DNA from: Akkermansia sp.
Lineage (GTDB): Bacteria > Verrucomicrobiota > Verrucomicrobiia > Verrucomicrobiales > Akkermansiaceae
NCBI GenBank assembly: GCA_022787425.1
Contig: JALFWB010000011.1
Coordinates: 142,707 to 206,706, forward strand
Direction: 5' to 3'
Length of the DNA stretch: 64,000 nucleotides
Positions within the stretch are counted from its first letter, which is position 1; each line of letters starts with the position of its first letter. This document shows, in pieces, positions 24,943-33,580 of the stretch. A program made the position numbers and the translations under genes. The notes under the pieces are model-generated. The model did no database searches, was not told where the DNA came from, and worked only from the letters and a program-made list of their open reading frames with translations.

Positions 24943-25908
24943 ATGGGAGACAGTGTTTACAAGAACCCCGGATGGCCGGATGCCGTTTGGGATGTGTCCG
25001 GCGCGTTCGTCAACGACCGCGAGCTGATCGCCTTCTACGACTTCTGCAAGCTGCTGCTGGGCTATGAGCCCTTCCGGATTGTGCATGGGGCGCCGCTGTG
25101 CGTGTGGAACAGCGGGCGCGTGCTCAAGCATTTGTTACGCGATGCCGAGGAAATCCGCACCGCCGGCTTGGCCTACGAGCAGCGCGGCATCGCCATGTAC
25201 CTGACCTTCACCAACCTGTTGCTGCAGGAGAAAGACCTGAACGACAAATTGGGCGAGGCCCTGCTCATCTTCTGCACGAATCACAACCCCGGCAAACGCA
25301 ACGCCGTCATCGCCGCCAGTGATGTGCTGCGCGACCATGTGCGCCGCAACTACCCGGACCTGCGGCTCGTCTCTTCCATCCTCAAGATCACCAACGAGCA
25401 CGGACGCGGCAAGGAAGAGGTCTACCGTCGACTGGCAGAAGAATATGATGAAGTGATGGTGCACCCGGACGACGTGCTCAATTATCCCCTGCTGGAAAAA
25501 CTGCAGGACAAAGAGCGCTATATCCTCCTGATTAACGAATACTGCGTGCGGCAGTGTCCCATCCGCCACCTGCACTACGCCGCCCTCTCCCGCCAGGCCA
25601 AGGACTTCCTGAATGCGGACAACGATGAGTTCGACAAACGGCAGGCGAGCAACGGCTGCCGCAGCCTGTACACCCTGCTCACGGATGCCAAACACGGCGT
25701 ACTCGCCCTCAACACGCCGGAGATTCAACGCCTGCGTGACATGGGCTTCCGCCACTTCAAGCTGCAAGGGCGCGGCCACGCCAACGCCTCCGGTATCCTC
25801 TTCGACCTCATCCGCCTGGCCTGGCGCAACGACGGCCCGGACGAGAACGCCATGCACGCCCTCGGTCACCGCTTCTGGGAATCCCTTTTACCTGACGAAA
25901 CAGCATGA
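24943..25908 (+). CDS. Unknown protein with CxxxCP motif, paralogue 1
   Basis: A 321-residue soluble protein I cannot place in a named family. The alternating beta/alpha pattern and motifs (GIAMYLTFTNLLL, AVIAASDVL, YDEVMVHPDD, ILLINEYCVRQCP, GFRHFKLQGR) suggest a TIM-barrel-like fold. Its most striking part is N198-E-Y-C201-x3-C205-P-x-R, with another Cys in SNGCRSL; the cysteines could bind a metal or Fe-S cluster. A distant resemblance to U32-type proteins, which also use barrel cysteines, is possible but unproven. It overlaps the next gene by four bases. That gene has the same motif at the equivalent place, so they are diverged tandem duplicates that may form a heterodimer. Confidence 0.6.
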   Translation: MGDSVYKNPGWPDAVWDVSGAFVNDRELIAFYDFCKLLLGYEPFRIVHGAPLCVWNSGRVLKHLLRDAEEIRTAGLAYEQRGIAMYLTFTNLLLQEKDLNDKLGEALLIFCTNHNPGKRNAVIAASDVLRDHVRRNYPDLRLVSSILKITNEHGRGKEEVYRRLAEEYDEVMVHPDDVLNYPLLEKLQDKERYILLINEYCVRQCPIRHLHYAALSRQAKDFLNADNDEFDKRQASNGCRSLYTLLTDAKHGVLALNTPEIQRLRDMGFRHFKLQGRGHANASGILFDLIRLAWRNDGPDENAMHALGHRFWESLLPDETA

Positions 25909-26951
25909 GCAACGCCCCCACCATCAGCAATGAAGAGGCCATCCGCAACCTCCGCTACCTGGTTGACGACTTTCTGCCGGAGGCCCGTTGGACACTCGGC
26001 GGGGCCTTCCGTTTCGACACCTCACTGCAGACCATCGCGCGCTTTCTGGAGGACTACTTAGGCGTGCGCCGCGTGGCAGAGGTAGCAGGCAGCGTGCCCT
26101 GCCTGTGGAGTTTGGACTGGTTTGTGCAGCGGCGTCCCCTGCCCCTGCAACGCTACGCCGAGCTGCTGGAGGCCTACGCCAAGCAGAACAGAGGCGTGAT
26201 TCTGGTATTTGACAACCCCTTCATTACCCCGGAGATACTGGAGGACGCCTACTCCAATCGTCTGGTACAGGAACTGTATGACCGCGACCGCGTGCGACTG
26301 AACGCCGTGTGCGTGGCGAGCGACTGCCTGGCAGAGCACATCCGCAGCCGCTGGCCCAAGCTGCCCCTCCGCTGCCACCACAACCGCGCCGTGACGGCAC
26401 AGGGCCGCCGCTCCGCTGCCATGTATAACAAATGGCTGGAGCAATACGCCCTCGTGGACCTGCACCCCGCAGACGCGGCGCGTCCTTCCGTGTACGGCGG
26501 CATTACCGAACTCGGGAAATGCACCGCCGTGCTGAACGACGCCTGCCTGCGCACCTGCCCCGTGCGGCGCGAGCACCTGCAACTGCTGACCGCCATGCGA
26601 CAGCACCCCTACGATGCCGTGCTCATGCAGCGGCGGGCGGATTTGTTAGCCCGAACCGGCTGCGAAAAAGTACACCCCGACGAGCTGAAACAGAAGGCCG
26701 TCTGCGCCCTGACCCGCAACGAAGCGAAAGCCCTGTATGCCGCCGGCTGCCGCCGTTTCATCATCCAGGCCCACCAATTCCGCAACGAAATGACTTTCCT
26801 CTGGGACATCTTCACCTGCCTGTTCCCGCCCACGCCGGAGCTGAGCAACCGCTGCGCGCTCATTGCTTCCTCCGCCATGGCCGAGTTCGGCAAGGCGCAG
26901 TACCGCCTCAGCAGCGGGCTGGGCAAGTTCTCCTTCAGCAACGCAGAGTGA
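25905..26951 (+). CDS. Unknown protein with CxxxCP motif, paralogue 2
   Basis: A 348-residue relative of the preceding gene, joined to it by an ATGA overlap. The shared order of motifs is GVILVFDNPFITPE (equivalent to MYLTFTNLLL), AVCVASDCLAEHI (equivalent to IAASDVLRDHV), YALVDLHPAD, and LNDAC214-x3-C218-P-x-R-x2-H, followed by AAGCRRFIIQAHQFRN. It has additional cysteines and a longer N-terminus. No signal peptide is visible. The parallel to UbiU/UbiV, which are two U32 proteins working as a heterodimer, is only an analogy. The stop is seven bases from the end of the convergent metX gene. Confidence 0.6.
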   Translation: MSNAPTISNEEAIRNLRYLVDDFLPEARWTLGGAFRFDTSLQTIARFLEDYLGVRRVAEVAGSVPCLWSLDWFVQRRPLPLQRYAELLEAYAKQNRGVILVFDNPFITPEILEDAYSNRLVQELYDRDRVRLNAVCVASDCLAEHIRSRWPKLPLRCHHNRAVTAQGRRSAAMYNKWLEQYALVDLHPADAARPSVYGGITELGKCTAVLNDACLRTCPVRREHLQLLTAMRQHPYDAVLMQRRADLLARTGCEKVHPDELKQKAVCALTRNEAKALYAAGCRRFIIQAHQFRNEMTFLWDIFTCLFPPTPELSNRCALIASSAMAEFGKAQYRLSSGLGKFSFSNAE

Positions 26952-26958
26952 GGCTCCC

Positions 26959-28095
26959 TCAATGGCGTGCCAAGCAAGCGGCAATGCCTGCTTCGTAGAG
27001 CTCCGGCTCTAACAAGAAAGAATCGTGTCCCTTCTCCGAGCGGATGCAGGCATAGCCGCAGTCAACGCCGTTCTTCACCATGCAGCGGTGGAAGTTCGAT
27101 ATATCCCGCGGCTTGAAGCAGCAATCCGTATTGATGGCAAACAGCATGAAGGGGATGCCGTGCTGCGCAAAACGCGCGAACACCTCATCGCGCTTCTTCG
27201 TCCCCGTAAAGGCACACAGATCGAAACCGGACCACATATTGATGATGCGGATGTAACAATTCGCATCAAATCGCAGAGCAAATTTAGTTCCCTGGTGCAG
27301 CATATAACTCTCCGTGTTGCGGGTAGGCATATACCACTCCAGCACACCCTTACGATCGCTCACCCCCTTGCGCGCACGCTTCTCCAGTCCGCGCTGGTAG
27401 ACGAAAAATTTGTGGCTGATGATGCGCCCCAGAGCCAGCCCACGGTTGGGCGGGTCGTCCTCCGGGTAATCCCCACCGCGATACTTGGGGTCGATCTCCA
27501 CGGCAGCAATCTGCTCGAAGCCCGCGAGGCGGTGCTCGATGGTCGGATTGCAGGAAGCCGCAATGATGATAACGCTGCGCACGCGCTCCGCAAAATGGTA
27601 GGCCAGCACCAGGGAGATCATCCCGCCCAGACTCGGCCCCACCACGGCCACTTTATCAATACCCAGATGGTCCAGCAGCAGCATTTGGGCGCGCGATTGA
27701 TCACAGGCATTCACCAAGGGGAAGCGGTTACCCCAGCGCTTGCCGTCCGGGGCGATGGAGGCGGGCCCGGAGCTACCGTAGCAGCTTCCCAAAAAGTTAG
27801 CACAGATGATGAAATAGCGGTTCGTGTCCAGCGGCTTGCCGGGCCCGATCATGTTATTCCACCAGCCCTCGTAGTTCTCCGGCCGCCAATAACGCCCCGC
27901 CTCGGGCAGGTCATCATTGTAGCCGTGCGCGTGGTGGCTGCCGGTCAGGGCATGGAAGAGCAGGATGGCGTTGTCCTTCTCCGGCGACAGGGTGCCGTAG
28001 GTCTCATACGCCAGTTGAATGCCGGGCAGGGTTTCACCGTTATCGAAGGTGAAATCGCCGATGCGGAAAATATGGGTGCGGACGGTGCAGGACAT
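26959..28095 (-). CDS. metX: Homoserine O-acetyltransferase-like enzyme
   Basis: Activates homoserine with an acyl group for methionine synthesis (acetyl-CoA by family default; some MetX-like members use succinyl-CoA). The 378-residue alpha/beta hydrolase has ALTGSHHAHG near the start and NFLGSCYGSSGPAS. The nucleophile Ser is at about 155 in VGPSLGGM, where most members have GGSMGG. The Asp is in INTDCCFKP and the His in SEKGHDSFLLE. The altered nucleophile elbow is a conservative change. metG and ahcY nearby fit a methionine-cycle theme but are separate units. The rpmJ terminator lies just upstream. Confidence 0.88.
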   Translation of the reverse strand: MSCTVRTHIFRIGDFTFDNGETLPGIQLAYETYGTLSPEKDNAILLFHALTGSHHAHGYNDDLPEAGRYWRPENYEGWWNNMIGPGKPLDTNRYFIICANFLGSCYGSSGPASIAPDGKRWGNRFPLVNACDQSRAQMLLLDHLGIDKVAVVGPSLGGMISLVLAYHFAERVRSVIIIAASCNPTIEHRLAGFEQIAAVEIDPKYRGGDYPEDDPPNRGLALGRIISHKFFVYQRGLEKRARKGVSDRKGVLEWYMPTRNTESYMLHQGTKFALRFDANCYIRIINMWSGFDLCAFTGTKKRDEVFARFAQHGIPFMLFAINTDCCFKPRDISNFHRCMVKNGVDCGYACIRSEKGHDSFLLEPELYEAGIAACLARH

Positions 28096-28100
28096 GGTGG

Positions 28101-28130
28101 AAAGAAAAGACCGGCGCGGAAACGCCGGTC
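28101..28130 (-). terminator. Terminator of rpmJ
   Basis: Perfect eight-base stem, GACCGGCG (28109-28116) with CGCCGGTC (28123-28130), six-base loop; on the minus strand it is followed by TTTTCTTT. Confidence 0.75.
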
Positions 28131-28187
28131 CTTATCATAAATCGCTATGACATGCGCACGCGCAGGGCATGCGCGGGAAGAGGGGAA

Positions 28188-28352
28188 TTACTTGACACCC
28201 TTCTTGCTCAGGCGAGTGCCGGCGGTAGAACCCTGGCGAGCCTTGAACTTAGGATTGCTCTTGCAGATGACATAAAGCGTACCCTTGCGCTTCACGATCT
28301 GGCAGTCAGCGTGGCGGCGCTTCATGGAGGCGAGTGAGGAAAGAACTTTCAT
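28188..28352 (-). CDS. rpmJ: 50S ribosomal protein bL36, zinc-free (YkgO-like) type
   Basis: A 54-residue small ribosomal protein: [20 protein letters not shown] followed by [20 protein letters not shown] and a basic tail. Ordinary bL36 carries a CxxC...C...H zinc ribbon. Here the first CxxC is replaced by MKRRHADC with the extra three residues of the YkgO/RpmJ2 form, so zinc binding is not expected. The C-terminal tail of about 14 residues after the KARQG core is longer than in E. coli. A good promoter (28397-28424) and a terminator make it a single-gene transcript. It is too short for many ORF filters. Confidence 0.92.
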   Translation of the reverse strand: MKVLSSLASMKRRHADCQIVKRKGTLYVICKSNPKFKARQGSTAGTRLSKKGVK

Positions 28353-28396
28353 GTTGTGTCTTCGTTTTAGGTTAAAATCTGCTGTATCGGGCGCAC

Positions 28397-28424
28397 ATTA
28401 TACTCCTTTTCAACCATTTGTAAA
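28397..28424 (-). promoter_or_regulatory. Promoter of rpmJ
   Basis: Minus strand: -35 TTTACA (28419-28424), a 16-base spacer, consensus -10 TATAAT (28397-28402); about 40 bases of leader. A small dyad ATTTGT-AAAG-ACAAAT (28416-28431) overlaps the -35 box and could be an operator; E. coli ykgO is repressed by Zur, but this dyad does not look like a standard Zur box. Confidence 0.65.
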
Positions 28425-28471
28425 GACAAATTTATGGCAAAGGGGCATTTTTTCGCTGATTTTCGGGCAAT

Positions 28472-29683
28472 TCACTGGGCTGTAGCGCGAAAATCGGGAG
28501 CTTGCTGCAGCAGCGCCTTCACCTCCCCGAGCAGGAAGAAGGAGCCGCAGATGAGCGTGCGGGGCGGCAGAGCAGCCACGGCCTCGGCCAAAGTAGCGGG
28601 GGTGCTCACGGGGGCAGAGGAGACACGGCGCACCTTCTCCGCCAGCTCGACGGGGGGCAGGATACGCGGGGACTGCACGGGCGGCAGCACCCATTCCTCC
28701 ACGAGGGGGCTGAGCAGCTCCAGCACCTCATCCAGGGCCTTATCCGCCGCGCCCGCAAAGACGCAGCGGACCTTCTGCCCCGGGAACTCGCGGCGCCAGG
28801 TGGCGGTCAGCACGCGCATGGCGTGCGGGTTGTGCGCGCCGTCCAGAATCACCCCGGGGGCTATTTCCTCAAAACGGCCGGGCCACTGCACGCGTCGAAG
28901 GCCCTCCGCCAGCTCGGCCTCCGAGCACAGGAAACCCGGCAGGGTGCGCAGGGCTGCCACGGCCAAGGCAGCGTTGTGCCGCTGGTGCTCACCGCGCAGG
29001 CCGAGCGGCTGCGTGAGGGGCTCGGACACGATGCGGCACTCGGTGTCCATGGTCTGTGCTGCCTCGTGGATGGCCCGCCATGCCTCCGGCGACTGCGGGG
29101 CGGACACAGCGGGGCGATGCCAAGCGAGGATGGCTGCTTTCTCCCCTGCCACTTTGTAGAGGGTGTCGCCCAAGTACTGCGTGTGGTCCAGACCGATGGG
29201 TGTGAGCACCGCAACGTCCTTGGGTACGGCGTTGGTAGCATCCAGCCGGCCTCCCATACCTGTCTCCAGAACGATGAGGTCGACCTCACACTCTCGGAAC
29301 CACAGCATCGCCAAGGCCAGCACCAGCTCAAAGAAGGTGGGCTTCACCTCCCACGGCTCGATGGTCTTGCGCAGCAGGCGCACCAGCCACACCACGGCGT
29401 CATCGGGTATCATCTCTCCGTTCACCCGAATACGCTCATTGAAGCGCACCAAGTGCGGCGATGTGAAGAGTCCCGTGCGGTAACCGGCCGCGCGCGCCAC
29501 GCTCTCGGCAAAGGCACAGGTAGATCCCTTGCCGTTCGTGCCTGCTACATGGATAACGCGCGCGCGCGGGTAGAGCACGCCAAGCTCGCGCAGCAGACGG
29601 GTGATGCCCTCCAGCCCCAGCTTAATACCGAAGAGCTGGGTGGAGTACAGCCAGTCCAGCTCGCGTTGCAGCTCTGTGCTCAT
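28472..29683 (-). CDS. folC: Folylpolyglutamate / dihydrofolate synthase
   Basis: ATP-dependent ligase adding glutamate to folates, and in many bacteria also making dihydrofolate from dihydropteroate. A 403-residue Mur-ligase-like protein: P-loop HVAGTNGKGSTCAF, the SPHLVRFNERIRVNG loop that marks FolC, VLETGMGGRLDATN, and ILDGAHNPHAM in the C-terminal domain. It starts 12 bases after ahcY, so a one-carbon operon ahcY-folC is likely. The bifunctional role is inferred from the family, not shown. Confidence 0.94.
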   Translation of the reverse strand: MSTELQRELDWLYSTQLFGIKLGLEGITRLLRELGVLYPRARVIHVAGTNGKGSTCAFAESVARAAGYRTGLFTSPHLVRFNERIRVNGEMIPDDAVVWLVRLLRKTIEPWEVKPTFFELVLALAMLWFRECEVDLIVLETGMGGRLDATNAVPKDVAVLTPIGLDHTQYLGDTLYKVAGEKAAILAWHRPAVSAPQSPEAWRAIHEAAQTMDTECRIVSEPLTQPLGLRGEHQRHNAALAVAALRTLPGFLCSEAELAEGLRRVQWPGRFEEIAPGVILDGAHNPHAMRVLTATWRREFPGQKVRCVFAGAADKALDEVLELLSPLVEEWVLPPVQSPRILPPVELAEKVRRVSSAPVSTPATLAEAVAALPPRTLICGSFFLLGEVKALLQQAPDFRATAQ

Positions 29684-29695
29684 GGCTTCCGGGTA

Positions 29696-31108
29696 TCAAT
29701 AGCGGTAGGCGTCGTTCTTGAAGGGTCCCTCCACCGGCACACCGATGTAATCGGCCTGTTTCTGCGTGAGGGTGGTGAGGTGCACCCCCAGCTTGGCCAA
29801 GTGCAACCGCGCCACTTCTTCGTCCAGTTTCTTGGGCAGCACCTGCACCTTCACCTCGGCTGTCTCGCGCTGCTCCCACAGGGCCATTTGGGCGAGCACT
29901 TGGTTGGTAAAGCTGTTACTCATCACAAACGAAGCATGCCCGGTCGCGCAGCCCAGATTCACCAGGCGTCCCTCGGCCAGCAGATACAGGCTGTGTCCGT
30001 CCGGGAAGGTGTATTTGTCCACCTGCGGCTTGATATTCGTGCAGACGATACCCTCGCGGGCCTGCAGGCGGGCCACCTGAATCTCGTTATCGAAGTGCCC
30101 GATGTTGCAGACGATGGCCTGGTCTTTCATGCGCTCCATGTGCTCCAGGGTGATGATGTCGCAGTTGCCGGTGCAGGTCACATAGATGTCACCCGTGCCG
30201 AGCGTATCCTCCACGGTCAGCACGCGGTAGCCTTCCATAGCGGCTTGCAGGGCGCAGATGGGGTCGGCCTCGGTCACGATGACCTGCGCGCCCAGCCCGC
30301 GGAGGGCCTGCGCGCAACCTTTGCCCACATCACCATAACCGCAGATGACGGCTACCTTGCCCGCTATCATCACGTCCGTTGCGCGCTTGATGCCGTCCGT
30401 AAGACTCTCGCGGCATCCGTAGAGATTGTCAAACTTGCTCTTGGTGACGGAGTCGTTCACGTTGATGGCGGGGAAGAGCAGCCGGCCCTCGCGCTCCATG
30501 CGGTAGAGGCGGTGCACGCCGGTCGTGGTCTCCTCGGAAACGCCCTTCACCTCGGGCACCCAGCGGTGGAAGATTCCGGGCTGCTCGGCGGCGATGCGCT
30601 TGAGCAGGGCCTTAATGACGCGCTCTTCCTCGCTGCCGCCGGGGGTGTTCACCCAGGGGTCGCCTTCCTCCATCTCGTAGCCTTTGTGCAGCAGCAGCGT
30701 GGCGTCGCCGCCGTCGTCAACAATCAACTGCGGGCCCAGACCGTCCTCGTGGCACAGGGCTTTCCAGGTGCAGTCCCAGTACTCCTCGGGTGTCTCGCCT
30801 TTCCAGGCAAACACGGGCACGCCTGCTGCGGCAATAGCGGCGGCGGCGTGGTCTTGGGTGGAGAAGATGTTGCAGCTGGCCCAGCGCACCTTCGCGCCGA
30901 GGGCCACCAGGGTCTCGATGAGAATGGCGGTCTGAATCGTCATGTGCAGCGAGCCGGAGATGCGCACACCGGCCAAGGGCTGCTGCGGACCGTATTTCTC
31001 TCGGCAGGCCATCAGGCCCGGCATCTCGTACTCGGAAATCTCAATCTCTTTCCGACCCCAATCCTTCAGGCTGATGTCGGCCACCTTATATGCTGCGCTC
31101 TCGGTCAT
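29696..31108 (-). CDS. ahcY: S-adenosylhomocysteine hydrolase
   Basis: Splits S-adenosylhomocysteine to adenosine and homocysteine, relieving product inhibition of methyltransferases. The 470-residue protein has the NAD-binding loop [15 protein letters not shown], the substrate region [15 protein letters not shown] with the catalytic Lys, [10 protein letters not shown], and the C-terminal KNDAYRY that reaches the neighbouring subunit. The start at 31108 is seven bases after the -10 box. The 100-codon in-frame extension upstream lies across the promoter and into the divergent gene's leader and is not coding. Confidence 0.97.
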   Translation of the reverse strand: MTESAAYKVADISLKDWGRKEIEISEYEMPGLMACREKYGPQQPLAGVRISGSLHMTIQTAILIETLVALGAKVRWASCNIFSTQDHAAAAIAAAGVPVFAWKGETPEEYWDCTWKALCHEDGLGPQLIVDDGGDATLLLHKGYEMEEGDPWVNTPGGSEEERVIKALLKRIAAEQPGIFHRWVPEVKGVSEETTTGVHRLYRMEREGRLLFPAINVNDSVTKSKFDNLYGCRESLTDGIKRATDVMIAGKVAVICGYGDVGKGCAQALRGLGAQVIVTEADPICALQAAMEGYRVLTVEDTLGTGDIYVTCTGNCDIITLEHMERMKDQAIVCNIGHFDNEIQVARLQAREGIVCTNIKPQVDKYTFPDGHSLYLLAEGRLVNLGCATGHASFVMSNSFTNQVLAQMALWEQRETAEVKVQVLPKKLDEEVARLHLAKLGVHLTTLTQKQADYIGVPVEGPFKNDAYRY

Positions 31109-31115
31109 ACGCCCC

Positions 31116-31144
31116 AGTCTACCCCCCACTCCGCCGCTTGTCAA
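31116..31144 (-). promoter_or_regulatory. Promoter of ahcY-folC, leaderless type
   Basis: Minus strand: consensus -35 TTGACA (31139-31144), a 17-base spacer, -10 TAGACT (31116-31121), then seven bases to the ATG at 31108. Confidence 0.75.
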
Positions 31145-31208
31145 TCCTTTTGTGCGGCGGCATTCGGGCAAATCGGCGGCGGGGTAGGCTCCGGATTCGG
31201 CACAAAAA

Positions 31209-31223
31209 AGTGCCGTTATGGCA
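31209..31223. terminator. Short perfect hairpin between divergent promoters
   Basis: GTGCC (31209-31213), loop GTTAT, GGCAC (31219-31223), flanked by AAAAAA on one side and ACATTTT on the other, so it could stop transcription in both directions. It sits just upstream of the RRM gene promoter and might instead be a binding site. Confidence 0.4.
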
Positions 31224-31233
31224 CACATTTTGC

Positions 31234-31261
31234 TTGCATGGGGGTGGGGCTTGCGTAGAAT
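31234..31261 (+). promoter_or_regulatory. Promoter and long leader of the RRM gene
   Basis: -35 TTGCAT (31234-31239), a 16-base spacer, -10 TAGAAT (31256-31261). The leader to the ATG at 31410 is about 140 bases and G+C-rich, long for this region, where leaderless messages are common. Small RRM proteins of cyanobacteria and some other bacteria are cold-controlled through long leaders. Confidence 0.55.
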
Positions 31262-31409
31262 AATGAAAGGACGTGCTGTGTCCACCCGTTTTGAAGCAAC
31301 GAGGGGAGGGACGGCCGTTCGCCCCCATTTGCCGTGCGACCGGGTGCGTTTGAGGAGCAGTCGGTCCGCGCGCGCCATAAACCACACACATATCAACATT
31401 AACTCACAC

Positions 31410-32066
31410 ATGGCAGAACACCATACTCAAGGCAGACAGGGTCAGGGTGCACGCCGGCGTCGCTACAACAGCAACAAACGCCGCCACCGCATGCCCCGCC
31501 CGGAGCAGGCCCCCGCAAAGAAGCCCTCTCTGCTGCGTCGTATCCTGAGCTTCTTCGGCATCGGCAAGAAGAAGGACTCTCTCAAAAAAGACCAACCCAA
31601 GGAGGTTTCCGGGTCCAACAAACAGGCCCCCAAACAGAGGGTGCGCATCGCGAAATCCGCCCAAAACCAAGCCGCCGGCAATCCCGCCGCCCCGCGCAAG
31701 AAGCGCCCGAACTCCACCCCGCCGACCCAGAACGGCCGACTTTACGTGGGCAATCTCTCCTACGAGGCTACCGAGGCCGAGCTGGAGGACCTTTTCAAGG
31801 GCTTCGGCAATGTTCGCAGCGTGGAGGTGATCTACAACCCGCGTACCTACAAGAGCAAGGGCTACGCCTTCGTAGAAATGTGCCGTCTGGAGGACGCACG
31901 CCGCGCAGCAGAGGTGCTGCACGGGCAGCCCTTCATGGGCCGCGAAATGATGGTGAGTGCTGCCAGCGAGCGCCGCGAGAAGTCCGAGGAAACCGAGCAG
32001 ACCCCCGCTCCTGCCGCCGAGCCCACACCCGCGCCCGAGCCGCCCGCAGAGTCCGCCGAGGCGTAA
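31410..32066 (+). CDS. RRM RNA-binding protein with basic N-terminal tail
   Basis: A 218-residue protein with one RNA recognition motif at about 110-190: RNP2 LYVGNL and RNP1 KGYAFVEM are both intact, so it should bind single-stranded RNA. Bacterial RRM proteins are often cold-shock or RNA-chaperone proteins about 80-100 residues long. This one adds a very basic, presumably disordered N-terminus of about 105 residues ([34 protein letters not shown]) and an acidic Pro/Glu/Ala tail. The N-terminal amphipathic [12 protein letters not shown] could contact a membrane or ribosome. The ATG at 31410 follows a long leader; an upstream in-frame ATG lies before the promoter. Confidence 0.85.
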   Translation: MAEHHTQGRQGQGARRRRYNSNKRRHRMPRPEQAPAKKPSLLRRILSFFGIGKKKDSLKKDQPKEVSGSNKQAPKQRVRIAKSAQNQAAGNPAAPRKKRPNSTPPTQNGRLYVGNLSYEATEAELEDLFKGFGNVRSVEVIYNPRTYKSKGYAFVEMCRLEDARRAAEVLHGQPFMGREMMVSAASERREKSEETEQTPAPAAEPTPAPEPPAESAEA

Positions 32067-32089
32067 TCTCCCCCTTCCCTACTTTTCCC

Positions 32090-32150
32090 GAGCTGCAGGA
32101 GACCTCCTCCTGCGGCTCTCTCTGCATCCACCCCTCCAGAGAGGAGCCGC
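32090..32150 (+). terminator. Two mutually exclusive hairpins after the RRM gene
   Basis: Hairpin A pairs GAGC/GCAGGAG (32090-32101) with CTCCTGC/GCTC (32107-32118). Hairpin B pairs GCGGCTC-TCTCTG (32112-32124) with CAGAGA-GAGCCGC (32137-32150). Both use bases 32112-32118, so only one can form. Neither is followed by a strong U-run. They probably end or stabilise the RRM message. Confidence 0.5.
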
Positions 32151-32186
32151 ATGCATAAGGCAAGCCCATGTCCAATTTCCGGAGGG

Positions 32187-33212
32187 TCATTCGGAGGACG
32201 ACTTCAGGAGCGCGGGGGGAAATAGGACCCTGCCTAAGTCTCTTCTGTAGTAACGCTGGCGGAAGGAAAGATCGAATGCTTGTTGGTAGATCAGAATGAC
32301 GTTCAGCGGCAGCCGCTTGCGTATTTCCTGAGCTATCTTGTAGCCACGGAGATGCCATGCCTTGATGGTATGGGATAGCCTGGCACTAACGAAGCCATCG
32401 ACCTTCATGGAGCGTTCTGCCAGGCGGTGAAAATCCTTAATCCATGCATCCAGTCCGTCGATATCAGAGAAATCGAACTGCAGATCATTAATGTGCAGAT
32501 AGGAGTACTCCCCGATTGACATACCCTTCGTTTCCTCCCAAAACATGCAACCGAAGTCTACCCACATGTTGACCAAGTAGGCACAAGGCATGGCGTAGCG
32601 GAACTGAGGTTTTGCCACGAAGTAGCATTCTGTGGATTGAAGGTACCACTCTACCAAAGCCGAGGATTGCAGATCCTGATGGTAGTACGGGTGCTCTCGG
32701 ATGAGTGTTCGAAATTCCTCCGACTCCCTATACTTGGGGGTGTAGGCATACCACTGTTCTTTCATGTTGTCTTCCTTGCGAAAGGACATGAACAGAATAG
32801 CGACGTACAGGTAGTTGATGAAGTGCTTGATTTTGAGCACAGCCGAGTGGGAGCTTCCGTGATCATCCGTTACGGTCAGCAGAGCGATGGGGGAGGGATG
32901 CTCCTCATCTAAATAACGGTAGGACTTCTTCACGGCTGACTCCGGAATGTCCGTTATGTCGCAGGTCAGGCCGGCACCCGAACCGAAGGTTACCGAAGCA
33001 TGGCGTTCATCGCGGGCTACGGCTTCCATCCAAGCCTTGATTTTCTGCAAATCGTCATGGGCTGCACACAGCGTACCCGGAACGGCTTGCAGCTCACCCA
33101 ATATGAGGTAAAAAGTCCACTTGCCGGCCAAAACTCGACCTCGGCGGAAAGCAAATTCATCCACCTCCCGCAGCAAACCTTTCTCAAATAACAGAGCGTT
33201 TCTCGTTTTCAT
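32187..33212 (-). CDS. Unknown 341-residue protein next to an Abi gene
   Basis: I do not recognise a family. The protein is soluble, mixed alpha/beta and rich in aromatic residues (KWTFYLILGELQAVPG, WYAYTPKYRESEEF, ECYFVAKPQFRYAMPCAYLVNMWVDFGCMF). No catalytic motif, signal peptide or membrane segment stands out. Its promoter (TTGTCA 33247-33252, TAGAAT 33224-33229) ends 11 bases before the ATG, which supports the start. The gene is A+T-richer than its flanks and sits between a housekeeping RRM gene and an Abi_2 gene, a setting typical of acquired defence or accessory genes. That context is the only hint at function. Confidence 0.55.
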   Translation of the reverse strand: MKTRNALLFEKGLLREVDEFAFRRGRVLAGKWTFYLILGELQAVPGTLCAAHDDLQKIKAWMEAVARDERHASVTFGSGAGLTCDITDIPESAVKKSYRYLDEEHPSPIALLTVTDDHGSSHSAVLKIKHFINYLYVAILFMSFRKEDNMKEQWYAYTPKYRESEEFRTLIREHPYYHQDLQSSALVEWYLQSTECYFVAKPQFRYAMPCAYLVNMWVDFGCMFWEETKGMSIGEYSYLHINDLQFDFSDIDGLDAWIKDFHRLAERSMKVDGFVSARLSHTIKAWHLRGYKIAQEIRKRLPLNVILIYQQAFDLSFRQRYYRRDLGRVLFPPALLKSSSE

Positions 33213-33223
33213 TCACTTTATAT

Positions 33224-33252
33224 ATTCTATTCCCATAACCGACCCTTGACAA
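33224..33252 (-). promoter_or_regulatory. Promoter of the unknown gene at 32187-33212
   Basis: Minus strand: -35 TTGTCA (33247-33252), a 17-base spacer, -10 TAGAAT (33224-33229), 11 bases before the ATG. Confidence 0.55.
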
Positions 33253-33321
33253 GTCTATTTTCTATTCACTTCAAAAAAACGTCACTGAGTCTCCTCCCGT
33301 TCTCAGGTCAGTCTCGATCAT

Positions 33322-33459
33322 CTAAAAAGAGGCACAGACGAGGCCACTGTCGTCGTCAGCAAAAGCTGTGTAAGCAGGGTAGTCTTCATGATATTCAATG
33401 GACAATCCACCCTTGGGGCCAAAACAGCAGAAACAGAAACTAATTGAAAGCAAAATAAG
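33322..33459 (-). pseudogene. Possible gene fragment in the 33253-33580 gap
   Basis: The 368-base space between the unknown gene and the Abi_2 gene has no complete gene. One minus-strand frame, open for 45 codons without an ATG, encodes a protein-like stretch (CCFGPKGGLSIEYHEDYPAY then TAFADDDSGLVC) ending in a stop. It reads like the C-terminus of a decayed small protein, but this is weak evidence. Nothing else is seen in the gap. Confidence 0.2.
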
Positions 33460-33580
33460 TCACATGATGATTTCTGGGGCTCTTCTCAATCAGGAACGCA
33501 TTCAGATTTCGCAGGAAAAGCTCAGTAGCAGGGTTCGGCCATACGCTTCTTCTCGGGGTAGTCCTGTCTTGTAACTGCTC

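Noticed and set aside
28502..31258. A 918-codon open frame on the plus strand opposite folC and ahcY
   Set aside because: Runs antisense across two well-supported genes and their spacer; His/Arg/Gln-rich composition typical of shadows.
33246..33443. A 65-codon plus-strand frame in the gap upstream of the unknown gene
   Set aside because: No promoter or ribosome-binding site, biased Ser/Arg/His composition, no similarity to anything recognised.
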